From contig CM067537.1 in the NCBI GenBank assembly GCA_034509925.1, positions 1,109,501-1,173,500 on the forward strand: a DNA stretch of 64,000 bases, written 5' to 3'. This document shows, piece after piece, positions 13,101 through 32,245 of the stretch (its first letter is position 1; every line of letters begins with the position of its first letter). The notes under the pieces are model-generated. The model was not told the origin of the DNA and made no database searches. It was given only the letters and a program-made list of their open reading frames with translations. The position numbers and the translations under genes were made by a program. The DNA comes from Hirudinaria manillensis. Taxonomy: Eukaryota; Annelida; Clitellata; Hirudinida; Hirudinidae.

Positions 13101-15690
13101 AACGATGCATTCCTGATCATTTTATTCTCTACCCATTTGTCATTTTTTCTTGTTTAATGAAGCAAACTTTGTCTCACTCCCGTATACAGAAAAGAAACCA
13201 TGTCCTCCGCAAGATTCGCCGGTATTTCCCGTGCACTTTACATTGCATCGGTCATGATTAATGTCATTCTTGACAGGAAGACCCTCTTGGCAAAAACACC
13301 TGTCTCCCTCCTCGAAAAGTTAAATTCAAACTAATATTCGTTACAGAACGTCGAAAGGAATTGCGCGCTAATATTTAGTTTCACCTGGAGTACGGCGTAC
13401 AGACTGGTTTCGCAATGTTTAAGACATGTGTCAATGGCCATTTCACCGGTCAATGCGTCTGGAGGAATGCTTCCAGCTTCGAAGCAGCCATAATACTTTG
13501 GCAATGTAATGTGCGCTGATGTGGATATTTGGAAATGTACTCAAATCGTGAAATGGAATACAATTTTTTTTTCAACCATATTCTTATTGAATGTCACTGG
13601 ATTGTTTATATAGAATTCTTCTATACATTTTGACACTTAAATGCACTATTATAAATGTTTTGTAGTTTATACAAGCTAATATATATCGCTTAATTAAAAA
13701 TAGTTGCTTATATTATAACATATGCTCTTTTACCAATTATTTCGCATTAAATCCTGTTTTTTTTTCAGAAATAATGAACATGATTAATAACGACTGATGA
13801 AACAAAAACTAAAAACACAAATATATCAACCCAGGTACACAGAATGTAAGCCGTCACCTCCGCAACTGCTTATACCGTCATCGCACTTCATGTTACAAGT
13901 CTCGGGAGGTAGTGCTCCACTTTCAACGAACTCGTTATGACAAATACAAAGAGAATTTTGCTGAGCACACCGGAAGATTTGAGTATGACATTGTAGAGCA
14001 AGGGTATACAGATATAAAGTATTATCGTTTTAAAATATTATAAATTATATAAGAATTATTGTTTTACCTTGATGGAGTAAAATACTGTGTGAATGGATGC
14101 ACACTTTTTATGGCAGTTGTAGTGAACTGGTTCAGTGACTTGGGAGATAATTCCTTTTTCCTCATCTAAGTCTCTGAAACATCCACGGAATATTTTCAGT
14201 CTCTGGCCTGTTTGTTGCATGACTTGAGAAAACAAAAACAGATTAAATAAATCGATTAAACTCGTAATTATTTTAAACAATAATAATAGTATGCTAGAAT
14301 TAGTAATAATTAACATACACTAGAGGATAGTAATATTGGGAACTTCGAAGAAAAGTTACTAAGTTGAATACTCTGGACCTTGACAGGGTTCCCCAATTCA
14401 GTTCCTCACCACGAACGAATTTGGAAAGATTTGTTTATACAATAATTTTAACATAATAATAAATAATTAACTCACTAAGACTATGGACTTCTATCTCGGA
14501 AATTGAAAGGCCATGATTTTTCCTCGACAGAACTTTTATACCAAGGTGTATGCCTTGGAAATATTCGCAGTTTACCCTCAACTGTTCGTCGTCCGGCGAA
14601 ATGGACTCAGGAAATTCGCCGCATGGTATCCACCGCATTCCATCCCCTACGTCAACTTGGAAGAAGTCCAATTGTCCGTATTTATTGTCTAAATGCAATA
14701 GATCCACTTCATATGAATAAATATGTTGGTTGTTAAATACATTAAATATGATTCTATACAGATAACTATATATTTATATATCTTATTCGATATATTTAAT
14801 AGAATCAATATATTTATTTTTTTAAAGTTTTTTTTTAAATTTAAATTTAAAACTTTAATTCTACTATTTTCTTATTATATTTATCGAGAATAATTGTATT
14901 TAACAATATTTCTTCAATATTATTTCGGATAAATATTGCATTTGTATCAATTCTTATTTCCACAAACAAAAAAATAATCAAGACAAGAGTAATAATGTTG
15001 GCAGTGATAATTCTACGCTAAAGTATTCTATTTCCAAAAGTAACCTCACCTTCTCCCGCATAGACAATGACATAATGTACGGCATAGTATCCCATCAGCA
15101 ACACTTCGACAAATGATTTCATTCCATTACAATCTTTTTCAACTTGAACGGACAATTTAGGATTATGAATCCCGTCAAGAATTGCACTTTCTAGAGGTCT
15201 GCTTTTACAATCTTTGGCGTTTTTATTTAAGGCTATGTTGAGTGCGAGCAAATCTGCACGGAAGTTATTGATATATTTAGTGTTATCTGTGTTTTATGTA
15301 CAGCCTGACAAATTTATAATTAATTTTAAGAAAATTCAACATCTAAATGTCAGTATTTGAATGATTGAAAAACTATGATACTAAAATCGCTAAAGACACC
15401 GCCACTCAGAAATGCCAACAGCAATAAATCTAGATAATTCTAACTTGTTAGCAATTGCTGGTGACAAAGTGTTATTAGCAACAACTCGATAAATTTTGTC
15501 ATTTTTCATATGTTTTAACAAACTATATTTATTTTGCGGGCTCAATGTTTAACTCAAAAATGGAAAGTTTCTAAACAATGTTGTTACGCTGAATGTTGTT
15601 TGAGGGCCTTATTACGTCATTACGGAGCATTGTCATCGCAATCAAAACCAGTGGTAAAAGGAATTATTTTCTGATTATAGAATTTAAACT
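9645..15690. repeat. Tandem segmental duplication, unit 2 (contains copy 3)
   Basis: This is the partner of 3040-9535. The segment of about 11932-12830, in an intron of copy 3, has no counterpart in unit 1. On the plus strand it has one long open run without a clear start (about 11930-12180) that I do not recognise. Confidence 0.85.
10113..15502 (-). CDS. Receptor copy 3: lectin-like / WSC / EGF single-pass membrane protein
   Basis: About 556 aa, exons 15445-15502, 15050-15253, 14476-14688, 14068-14222, 13831-13960, 13385-13515, 13178-13310, 12965-13090, 11082-11297, 10886-11008, 10537-10654, 10113-10176. Domain order and exon lengths equal those of copy 2. The lectin first exon and the first WSC exon are identical in protein to copy 2, and the laminin-like EGF differs by one residue. 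The second exon of WSC 2 (13178-13310) differs at 12 of 44 residues, and exon 3 at four. The tail (YNLPPKSSDISSSGSTASDD) is short, with serines next to acidic residues. The membrane segment is ILFPLTSLMILIGLMW. It is a complete gene without frame damage; function as a recognition receptor is inferred. Confidence 0.85.
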
Positions 15691-16102
15691 GATTACTTTT
15701 ATGTATTTATGTATAAACATAAACCACGAACACCTTACTAATGTTTTATTTGCCAAAATTTGATAACAAAAATTGAATAAAGTCTTTCCTATCAATCCAC
15801 CAAATTTCCTAAATTCAATTCGGTAAAATGTAATGTTAACAAAATGTCCGACTGCTAAGTCATCGGTTTATCGGCATAGATGTTAATTGTATTCGGAAAT
15901 GATAATTGTATAAAAAAAAGTTAAATCAATTGTTTTGTCTTAAAAGTTTTTGTTGAAAATTTAATAAAAATGATTTCATGAAATTTTTTTTGTTATATGA
16001 ATGAATTCGGTTTCTATTTCACGGAGTTCAATTGAAGTCCTACTCTCTGTCTGTTCTTGTAGTTAATTATTTTTGGTTTTTAATTTCATTTATATTTTCT
16101 TT
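15503..16102. other. Intergenic, copy 4 to copy 3
   Basis: A+T-rich spacer of 600 bases. It is homologous to 9351-9530 up to about 15690, then unique. It should hold the promoter of copy 3 and the 3' end of copy 4. Nothing else was recognised. Confidence 0.5.
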
Positions 16103-19100
16103 CTATTGTTGTTTGGTTGGCTCTTGTACATCGCTTTCACTGGTTCCTTTTGGCTTGTGACAGCTGAAATTTCAAACAAAACATACTTCACTTTTAATAT
16201 AATTATTAACTGCTCTGATTTCATATTCTTAATTTTTTAATCGTTTTTGTTTTTTTTTTATTCACATTATTTCAATTTATTTTATCTTATTATTTCTCAG
16301 TGCTATAGTGCCTTAACATCCTAGGATTTAGGCTAGAAAAGGCACTTTAAATATTTGCTGAATGAATTAAATTCATGACCTCCAACTTATTCTTAGGCTA
16401 CTTTAATAACCTAAGTCAAGCTATTGAAACAGCTTGTTATTAGCTAACCACTGATATAAATCAAATTATTCAAACCAACCACATAAGCATAGCTAAAAGA
16501 AAAGTTGAAGCCATAGGAAATAGGACCAGCACTAACGGATTTATATCTTTAAAAAATGCTTTTCCCATATCTATGGCTCCGTGTGGGTCACTAACTGATC
16601 AAATTTTATTGATTAATTAAATATTACGACTTGGCTATTGTATTTAATATTTACGACAGTATTTAAAATTTTATATTTACATTTGTTTACATATTCCTGA
16701 CAAATTACATAAATGCAAAACTTTCCAATGAAATCCAAGCTCATCAGCTACTCATCGGTACCCTGAAAGTGTCAGGCAAAACCCAATTCAGAGCGCACTT
16801 TCCAGAATCAGAGGTGATTGGTAAGGTTTCATCTGCTATCTAATAGTTGCCTTTTGCCAATCACTTCACCGACGTTTAACGATACTAATTTCTGACTTAA
16901 TGAAATTATTATATTTATACAATCGTACAATTACCTATGCATATATCATAGGACATATATCGCCTGTATCCCGGTTTGCAGGTGCAATTATAGGAGCCAT
17001 CTTCATTAGTGCACGTTGAAAATCGGGTGTCGCATGGTTCGAAAATACATTCATCCATGTCTGGAATGCAATAAAAAAATTAGATCTTTATGTACGAACT
17101 TCAATTTTCCAAGACGAATTTTTGACTCAGAAATGTTTGACTTAATTTGTCTAGCTCGATTTGGGACAAAGAACCTATTCAACCAAATATTTATATAACT
17201 AAATTGTTAACCACTGGTTAAGTGGTAAAAGGAATTGTTTTCTGATTATAGAAGATAAACTTATTAATGTTCAATGTTCTTTAAGAATAAATTTCAGTGT
17301 TCTTTAAGAATGAGTCGACACTAATTTCAAGATTTAAAAAAAAAACAATTTTAGATACAAATTAATATTTTGAATTGTAATATAAGTAATATAATTTGCC
17401 GACCTTGACACGTTTTATTTTTGTTCATGTATCCGCTCTTGCATTCACACATTTCTATGCCTCTTTGCACAACACAATCTGTATTGCTCCTATTTTCGCA
17501 AGGGTTCGTGTTTCGGCATAATGAGAGGTTATGGAATGCTTCTGTAGAATCTAATGTTTCTAATTCTTTAGTACTCGAGATATAGGCTTTTGTGCTGGAA
17601 ATTACAGCTCTTGAGCCGGGGATTTCAGATCTTGTGCTAGTAATTACAGCTCTTGCGCTGGAAGTATCGGCTCTGATACTGGCAGCACTGGTTATTTTAG
17701 TTGTTCCTTTTAAGTGATGTTATCCGGAATGAGTATCATAATGCTACTTATATATATATATATATATATATATAACATGTTTCGATTGTGGAAAAGAAGT
17801 GAAATTGACGTGAAATGAAAGCAAACATTTCACGTCACATTCCTGGTTTAACAAAAGAAATTCACCTCGTTCAAAGCAGTATTCACCCATATAACCTTCT
17901 TTACAACCGCCAATACAAACGCCGTACATGTCATATTGACAATTCAATAGTTTGGAGCATTTAATTGATTCATACGATAGTTTCAAGCAAGCTGTTGAAT
18001 AGGAATTCAGGATATATATATATATATATATAAGTAAAAATATATATATATCCTGATATATATAAATTATAATAATAATTGCTTTAGAAGCCAAAATCAA
18101 CCAGAGAACTAGGGCACGAAGTGGCACCTGCTACATCCCTAGGAAATCTGTCCTTTTTATGCCATCGCCCATCATTATCATATAATTTCCCACCCAATCT
18201 TGCCCTTTCAAAATATAAATATCTTACATAGCTCTGCACATAGGTACTGCTATATATATTATACCTTTATATATTATTATTGTTATATTAAATTTTAAAA
18301 AAAAACCAGAAACATAAAATATAATAATATTGGTAGAATTAAAATCATAGTTTGTATTTATTCAGTTGGCATACTTTCATAGACGGACGCGTAATCAATT
18401 CCTCCGCAGAATTCATTTGGATTTCCGTTACATTCTTTGGTACACGAGAAATATTGCGAACCCGAGGTCGAAATATCTTGACTGAGACAAAAACACGTAT
18501 TTCCGCCCTATTAAAAAAACAACAACAATGGTTGGTTGATTCATAAAAGATATCTAAATATCTATAATATACAAACTAGTAAATCGATTTCGTTGCTTAA
18601 ATTTAATTGAAACTAAAATCGTAAGGTTAAGATTGTAAAATTTCTTCGTCTATTTATTTATTCGTTCGTTCATTTATCCATTCATCATGCCATGTATTAG
18701 GATGCATATAATAAATAAGATGAAAATGTTTAATAGTAATCTAACTAAATATAATAAACCTTAAGTAATGCGTAGCTGTAATCCTCACAATGATAAAGGC
18801 ATTTAGCTACGGTCATGCTGTCCTGCATTTTTGATTTCAGAATACTTTCTGATATATTTCGGCATCCTTGGTAAGATGGCAGTCGAACCGATGCTGTTAT
18901 AAGTTGATACAAATTTGGAAAAGTAAAAAACACAAATAGCAAAGTTTAAGGTTCATATCAGATTACTAAACCAACCTAGATACACCGAATAAGCATTTAC
19001 ACCACCACAGGCCCTAACTCCATCGTCGCACTTCATATTGCAAGTTTCATGCGGTATTTCATCCTTTTCATCGAAATCATTTTCACAGAAACACTTGGAA

Positions 19101-20364
19101 TTTTCCTTTTAAAAAACAAACCCCTATGTATTTCATGCATTTCAATCAATAATCGTTGATTGGACGGTTAGAATGAAGAATGAAATAACTTTGATTCCAA
19201 AGAACATAAAGTCCAGAACTGAACAATCTCTGTAGCAACTGCGAAATAATGGCATGGAGATTGAGATGTCAGAGTTTCCAAATCTTTTGAAGCATCCACG
19301 ATAAATTTCATTTCCACCGTCATACGTAGCTGGAACAAGCATTTTTTTAGTGCAAAGTCGCGTTCAGAACTTCTGAAAGATTGCTGACATAGTAACAAAT
19401 TAGAAACTTTGATGCTTTGAACTAAACAATTTGTTTCTGCTATCATTCTCTGCAAGTATATTTTCTAAATCTAATTTTTTTCATCTCTGTTAACTGAATA
19501 ATTGAGTTGCGACAAGTTGAAAAGCAAGGAGCTTGTGTTTTAGCACAAATTAACCGCAGATCATTGCCCAAATAGATGTTTAATTTACCGATACTGTGCA
19601 CTTCGATTTCTGAAATTATGAGACCCTCATTTATCCGTGACATAATTTTGACATGAGAATTCATTTCACCGGATACATCACAATTTACTCTCATCCCACG
19701 TTCCGAGATCACACTGGACCTCGGATATTCAGAGCACAATTCAAAGGATTTTCCATCACCGACAAAGACTTGGAAATAGTCCAACTGCCCAGCTTTTGTA
19801 CCTGGTTGATTACACGAATGCTGAACTCCTAAGTTATCAGCACGAATTTAGCACCAACTCTACATATGATTTCGAAATGATGACAAAGTAAAAATAAATT
19901 TACTTTAAATAATTATTTTAAAAATGCAAGTATTTTCCACCTATTCCGGCGAAAACGATGACGTAGTGTATTGGAAAATAATCTCCCAAATTAATTTGAA
20001 CAAACGAGTTTTTTTCAGAGCACAAATCCTTGACATTTTCAAATTTATTCATATCGCGATCTCCATCGAACATAATGCTCGACAATTTTTTACCGTTGCA
20101 GTCTATACCGATTCTGTTCAGAGCAAGATTAATGCCAGCTATTTCTGAGCGAAATGACTGACATTTTCATCATTTGAAACACAAGAACAAAATTAAATTG
20201 GGCAAAAATTAATTAAATCAATATTTGTAAGACCAGTTAATTTGAATGTTTAATATAAATGACGCCATTAAGAATAATTGGCTCCGACCTGCTAGCAAGA
20301 ACTGTTGTTGGTAAAAGATGACCGCTAATAATCTTGTTATTTCCATCAGACGGGTAGTTGTCAT
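16103..20364 (-). CDS. Receptor copy 4: lectin-like / WSC / EGF single-pass membrane protein
   Basis: About 586 aa, exons 20289-20364, 19941-20144, 19589-19801, 19190-19329, 18976-19105, 18760-18893, 18375-18507, 17866-17991, 17404-17706, 16935-17060, 16480-16594, 16103-16163. Signal peptide of 25 residues, lectin-like pair (INLALNR, IHYVIVF, GMRVNC, SEIEVHSIG), two WSC domains, laminin-like EGF, a long Ser/Thr linker before the second EGF, calcium-binding EGF (DMDEC), membrane helix LVLVLFPMASTFLLAMLMW, tail CHKPKGTSESDVQEPTKQQ. The linker repeats a short SSARAVI/SSTK-like motif three or four times. WSC 2 opens with GCRN in place of the usual GCF. The acceptor of exon 17404-17706 is the least certain junction; a weaker AG nearby is possible. 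Confidence 0.82.
16307..16355. repeat. Dispersed stem-loop repeat, copy A
   Basis: AGTGCCTT and AAGGCACT form the arms, around a CATCCTAGGAT core. The same arrangement occurs at 57237-57285 in an unrelated intron, so it is a dispersed repeat (possibly the end of a SINE or MITE). It lies in the intron between the tail and membrane exons of copy 4. Confidence 0.6.
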
Positions 20365-21594
20365 GTTTCGATCGAAATGATCTCTGCCCACAGTTTAATT
20401 TTAATATTTCGTTTAATTCTATAATTTTGTTATACCTATATTGAACAATTGCAATATGAGTAATGAGTGGTGAAGTTATGGGTAGCCTCTGTAAATTGCA
20501 TTGTGCATATCGATTGATTACTGGTTGTTACTCGTTTGGTTACTGGTTGTTAGTATTAATGAACTAATTTATTTGCCTGTCTTTATTCTAATTTTACTTA
20601 AGAGTAAAAATACTATGAATTAGAATATACTTACGAAACTGTTTACTAGAGACGAGTTTTTTTTTGAATGTCGACGTCACTTCCAAATTAATGAAAGATT
20701 AGGAAATTTCAAAAAGACCGATTATCGATGGAATGGAGATTTGTGACTGAATTAATGTTTGCAGGGTAATTCATTATTCATACCAATCGAAATTTAGAAG
20801 CGACATAGCATTAGAAGCGACTATCGTTTTATAAGAACACTAGGCAATACTTGTATACATTTACATATTTCTAATATATTATATTATACTGAAATACGCG
20901 AGTCGTGCCGTTTATTGAGAGAATACTAATATAATCAATATATAATTATATTGTTGGATCCCTAGATCCAGTAAATTGAAGAATAATTAAAATTATATTG
21001 CCGATTAATTAATTTAGTAATTAATTAAATTTAGTGGCAATATAATTTTATAATTAATTAATTGATTCAGACTCTTTGGTTATGTACCTCGACAAATGGA
21101 TTTTTCTCGGAAAGCAGAGTGAGAGTTAGAGAAACAGCAGATTTCAAGACTTAGACATTTGAGCATTGTACATCTTCCAACCCATCTGAACACTTTCAAT
21201 AAACCTGACCTTCCATAATTAGTTTGAGGACCCCGGGTTATTACAATATTATATAACTATGAATATAATATTAATTGTACATCACTTTCAATAACTTTTG
21301 AATATAATGTAATTTACATTAAAAACAAATTGACTCTTAATCAACAACTTGTGGTTGTGGGATATATTATGATATATAATAACAAACATGTTTATGATAT
21401 ATAATAATAAACATGTTTATAGTTTCCTAAATTAAAAGGTCCGATGTAATGCACTGAAAAAAAAATTGAAAGTATTATATATTCCAGCAAGTGAATTAGA
21501 TGATTTTTATTTTCAATCGTTTAAGTACTCTGTTTTCTTTTTTTTTTTTAAATACTAGAATTCCTTTACATTAAAATTGGGGCATTTAAAAAGT
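20365..21594. other. Intergenic, copy 5 to copy 4
   Basis: This 1.2-kb spacer contains the solo LTR at 20952-21245. The remainder is A+T-rich and without recognisable exons. It should include the promoter of copy 4 and the 3' untranslated region of copy 5. Confidence 0.5.
20952..21245 (+). mobile_element. Solo LTR, 28-kb-element family
   Basis: It begins TGTTGGATCC and ends GGGTTATTACA, colinear with the LTRs of the element at 27915-29703 but read on the opposite strand. ATAT flanks both ends (20948-20951 and 21246-21249). No internal sequence remains, as expected after LTR-LTR recombination. It carries more differences from the 28-kb element than the solo LTR at 24339 does, so it is probably older. 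Confidence 0.85.
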
Positions 21595-24299
21595 CTAGTT
21601 CTTTTTGTGTGTTGGCTGCGAACGACGTTTCTTCTCTTTTTCACTAGGAGTATCAGGCCTGTCTTGGTCTTCTGAAATTTGTTCGGAACTCTTATCACTT
21701 TCCTCCGCTTTGTAATGCCTGGAATGTCCGGGATTTAACATCCAAATAATGTTTACGTTTACTTTACTTCATTATTTACGTTTGTAATGCTTTATTAGAT
21801 CTATATATTGGATTTATTGGAGCACACGTTTAATAAAGGTTTAGAAAAAACGGAGCATAAAAAAAATAATTGCCAGAAAATAAGTTTGGCTTTCAACTGA
21901 CCAAAGAAATATTCCCATCAGAAGCAGTGACGACAAAGGTAGACTCATGAATATCAATTGAGGAAAATCATTCAAAATTTGAGGCTCATAAACATTGTCC
22001 CTGTGGTCGTTGGCTGAAATTATACTTTGAATTTGATATTTTATGAATGCATAATGTTTAATTTAACTTTCACTAGGTGCAATGATTATGAATGATTCTA
22101 GAACTGGTTAATTTTTTAATTAATTAATTAATTGATTGGAACTGAACTTATAATAAGGTTGAGGAAATAGTTTTATAAATTAAAGAATAAGTAGGCGGAA
22201 ATCAGTGCAACAAACAAATGTTTGTTCTTAACTCAAGATAAACAAGCTAATGAAATGCAAGTAGTGATCGAAACGCAACCAAAATAACCAAATTTTCTAA
22301 AATGCATTTTCACTTAATCTATCCTTTGGGTAACTGTATTGGAATAGAAGCTAAGGTTCATTTTTTTTTTAGCAGGTATAACACTTGAGTTCCTACATAG
22401 GGATGGTCGCCAAAATGGCAAACCTTTTCAGTGGCATTCATAGCATGGAATTAACCTGAACTTCGAGTTGTTTATTACCTAAACAAATATCTTTCGACTT
22501 GCTACTATTGCGACCTGGCTTGCACTTGCAAACGTACGAACCATTCAGGTTGATACAGGATGAAGATCGAACATCGCAAGGTTCGAATTGGCACTCGTCG
22601 ATATCTGAAATTTGATTTGCAATGATTTATCAAACGTCAAGGAATGTTTTATCCAAAAAAAAATAACCTTCGCATTGACCGATGTGACTGATCCTATGAT
22701 ATCCAATGTTGCACTCACACGTGGCTTTTCCCAAATGCGAAATGCATTTTGAGTTTTCCTGGTTTATGCATGGATTCGGTTCCAAGCAAGCATCGCTATA
22801 GTTTGTTGTTAATCCGAGACGAGAAGTTGACTGAGAAGTAGATTTGGGTGTGGTGGTATCAAAATCTAAAATGTCGTAGCGTAATATAAGATAAGAGAAT
22901 AAGGTCACGTTTATTCAATGAAAATCTTGCAAATATGTGCCTGGCAAGAGCATTAAATTTACTTCCAAATTCTCTAGTTATATGTATATGTATGTGTGTG
23001 TGTTTTCTAATCCTAGATTTAGAAATGTAAAAGAAAGCCCAAACCATATACACGCGTACAATATACAACTCAATTCACCTCGACGCAAGCAATGGTCACC
23101 CCCAAATCCTGATTTGCAACCGTATTTACAGTAACCATATTTGTCAAATCCATCGCAATTTATGAGCTTAGAGCAACTTGTAGAGGGAAGTGACTTCTTT
23201 TTACAAGCTGTTAAATAAAGTGTTGATAAAGAGTCAAATAAAATTCTAGATTGTCATTCTCTTCTAAATTTCAACATGAATTCTGTTCATTTTCCTTACT
23301 TTCATAAACGGAAATAAAATCAATTCCTCCGCAAAGTTCATTGGAATCTCCAGAACATTCAGAGTCGCACTTGTCTTTAAACAACGGTTTTAGCAAATCT
23401 ACATCATCGCTGCAAATGCAATTTGACCCCGCCTTCGAAGAAGCGGTACGTTTTTGATAATTTTCACATTTATAAAAATAAAATTTCGATTCAGACAATG
23501 CTTGAGATTGAAGTAACATCAATCACTCAATCGATCGATCGATCGGCCAACCGGTCAATCAATCAATCAATTAATCACAGAAAACAATGACTAATCTCGA
23601 ACCTGAAGTACTGCATATATAAAAGTGTCACATCGTCGAAGGCATTTGCCTATCGTCATATCTTCCTGAGAGGTAGCGGATCTTGGAGATTCATAGCATC
23701 CTTTGTAGACAGGAAGATAAACTAATACTATTGGAAATTAATCAAATGTCAGTTGTCAATTTATGCTTTATTTCAAAATCTTCGTCAGGAGTTATTGAGA
23801 CAATTAAAAACAAATATATAGAATATAAATTAAATTTAATCGTTATTAACAATATAATCATAACAATGTTTAACCCAAGTAAACGGAATAAAATCCAACG
23901 CCTCCGCAGATGTTTTTACCGTCGTCACACACCAGAACGCAATATTTCTTTTCTACTTCGTCTTCATTATTATATTTATTTTCACAATAACATGAGGTAC
24001 CGCTCTGATAAGCAAACTTGGCAATGAGTGAGAAATAGGCACGAATGATGGATAATAGTTTTTATCCGATACTTCTTAATTTATCTACCTTTATTGCGAA
24101 AAAGATGTATTTATCATCATAACATTTTCTCTGGCACGACAAGAAGACCGGATTATGAACACTGGACACTGTTGTTCCAAATTTCTTGAAACAACCACGA
24201 AATATTCTAGACTTTTCACCCTTTTTACCGGCAACTTAAAGAAATAAAAGCGAACGTCACAAAAACATATTCCCAACAATGATGGGTGTCTTTATATTT

Positions 24300-24343
<44 letters not shown>

Positions 24344-25490
24344 GATCCCTAGATCCAATAAATTGAATAATATTTAAAATTATATTGCCGATTAATTATT
24401 TTAATAATTAATTAAATTTAGTGGCAATATAATTTGAGAATTAAATTGGTGCTATTCAGACTCTTTGGTTATGTACCTTTGACAAATGGATTTATATCGG
24501 AAAGTAGAGCGAGAGTAATAGAAACAGCAGATTTCAAGACTTAATCAATTAAGCATTTTACATCTTCCAAGCCATCTGACAACTTTCAATAAACCTGCCC
24601 TTCTATAATTAGTTTGAGGACCCCGGGTTATTACAATATATATATATATATTATCTACATGAACATATATATGTATGTGTAAGGAATATATATGTGTGCG
24701 TGTATAAGTAGTACGTACTTAGCGAGTGAACTTCTATTTCGCTTATACATAGACCTAGTTCGTTCGATTGGATCACAGCTTGATCTTGATTCCCTTTCAG
24801 TGGTTCGCAGTTTACCCTCATCCCAGTGTCTGTTATAACACTGGGCCCCCAGAATTCAGAGCATTTGTCCAAGCCACCACCATTTCCAACAAGGACATTG
24901 AAGTAGTCCATTTGGCCGGGTTTAGTGTCTGATAAAAACAAAAAAAAAATAATAAATTAAACAGTGTTTCATTATATATTTTTTTTAAAATTCCTACAGC
25001 TCTAATTAATCAAAAATAAAAGAATAGAACAATTATTAATTTTCCTCACTTTCTCCTGCAAAAACAACCACGTAGTGTACTTTAAGATGTTGTGACAAAT
25101 AAACTTTCACTATAGTCGTATAACCACCGCATTTGGTGTTAATCTCTGCTGCATTTTTAGGATTTCTGTCGCCATCTGTGATGACAACGGATACTGCCGT
25201 GCCTTTGCAATCGACTGCCCCTTGATGCAGTGCCACGTTTAATGCCAAATACTCTGCGATGCAGAACGAATTGAAAGAATATTAGTAACATTATGATGAT
25301 ATATTGTAATAAATTAGTCAGGAAATAATTTGAAGTTATGATGCCGAAACCGTATTTATTAAATTAGTGTAAAGCTGTTATATAGCATGACAATTTATAA
25401 ATTAAAACCGATTCAGAGTAGCGCTTCAAAACCTTTTATCATTAGCTGGAGGCAAACAGTGTTTAGTAGTAAAGCTGTGATTCTCAGCAT
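21595..25490 (-). CDS. Receptor copy 5: lectin-like / WSC / EGF single-pass membrane protein
   Basis: About 562 aa, exons 25433-25490, 25050-25253, 24719-24928, 24089-24234, 23875-24004, 23603-23721, 23300-23432, 23079-23207, 22668-22865, 22479-22604, 21902-22013, 21595-21718. Standard domain order. The second lectin exon carries FWGPSVITDTGMRVNCE, shared almost exactly with copy 6, its closest relative in the array. WSC 2 is five residues shorter than in most copies, again as in copy 6. The membrane helix is followed by the most basic tail of the family, rich in Ser/Glu then Lys/Arg (SEKEKKRRSQPTHKKN). A solo LTR lies in the intron between the lectin and WSC exons, and does not disturb the reading frame. 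Confidence 0.85.
24339..24635 (+). mobile_element. Solo LTR in an intron of copy 5
   Basis: Runs TGTTGGATCC to GGGTTATTACA, 297 bases, close to the LTRs of the 28-kb element. It was inserted into an (AT)n run, so ATAT is present on both sides but the exact duplication cannot be delimited. It lies between the exons 24089-24234 and 24719-24928, antisense to the gene. Confidence 0.88.
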
Positions 25491-26535
25491 GTTCAAGGTT
25501 TGTGTTTTTCACTGCAATTTCTTGAATGTACCCATTATATTTCCTTTCCAAAAACTGCTAAACTTATGTTTGGGTTATGAAATGATATTGTTTACCAACA
25601 AATACAATTGTGTGTTTACGTCATTCTAAGAGTAAACATTTTTCATGACGAGTGGGTTGGAGCAACTACTTGGACTTATTTATGAACAACCATCTTTATT
25701 TTGGATCGTAAACTCATCTGGAATTAAATAAATATAAAACAAAATCAGAGACTTCATTTATGCATTCAAAATATTGCAGGGAAAAAAGAGGGAAATGGCA
25801 TTTTGCCTCACACAAATTTTTGAATTCACTGCTAGAGGGCACGAATGATATATAAATGTAACAATTTACATATAACATTTATATTTTATAGTATGTAATA
25901 ATAATTTATGATATAAAATTAGAATTATTTCGAATTAGAATTCATGATTAAACCAATCCATTTGGATACATTGTGTAGATTTAAGATAAACCCAAATATA
26001 AAAGATTGAATCTAGGAAGTGGACGATGCATATTTCTCGTCCTATTAAATAATTAATCGTAACCAATACCAATTGTTGTATTTGTCCTTCATATTCAGCT
26101 TATTCCATAAAGTACTCTCCCTATAACAGTCAATATTTTCATGCATAATTTATGAATATATGAAATATTTGAATATTTTTCCAGCGTTAATGTTCTGACA
26201 ACAAGAAAAGTTATTATTCTTACGCCTAAAAATACTTTTTAAATTTTAAGTTTGTTTTATGCCGCGTTGAATTAGTCGCCAGTCTTATTGGAGCAACATT
26301 TTCGAATTATTCTTTATTCAGTTTTTTTTCCTTTTTAATTTAATTTTCCATGAATTATTGTCTTTAAAATATTTTTTTTTTAATTAACAGTTAACTGAAT
26401 CTAAGAAATCGTTTTGGATTTTTAGTCGTCGAAATGCAAATGATTTGCTTTTATTTTAAGGACGATCGATTGCTTGGATCAGTTGCCTTCGTCCTCTGAA
26501 ACATTATCGCCTGTCTTTTTCGATTTGAGAGTTAT
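25491..26535. other. Intergenic, copy 6 to copy 5
   Basis: A+T-rich spacer of about 1 kb with the expected promoter of copy 5 and 3' end of copy 6. No exon, RNA gene or clear repeat was recognised. Confidence 0.45.

Positions 26536-32245
<5,710 letters not shown>

Noticed and set aside
19924..20148. Plus-strand frame over the first lectin exon of copy 4
   Set aside because: The opposite strand encodes the family domain with proper acceptor, donor and phase; the plus-strand product has no domain.
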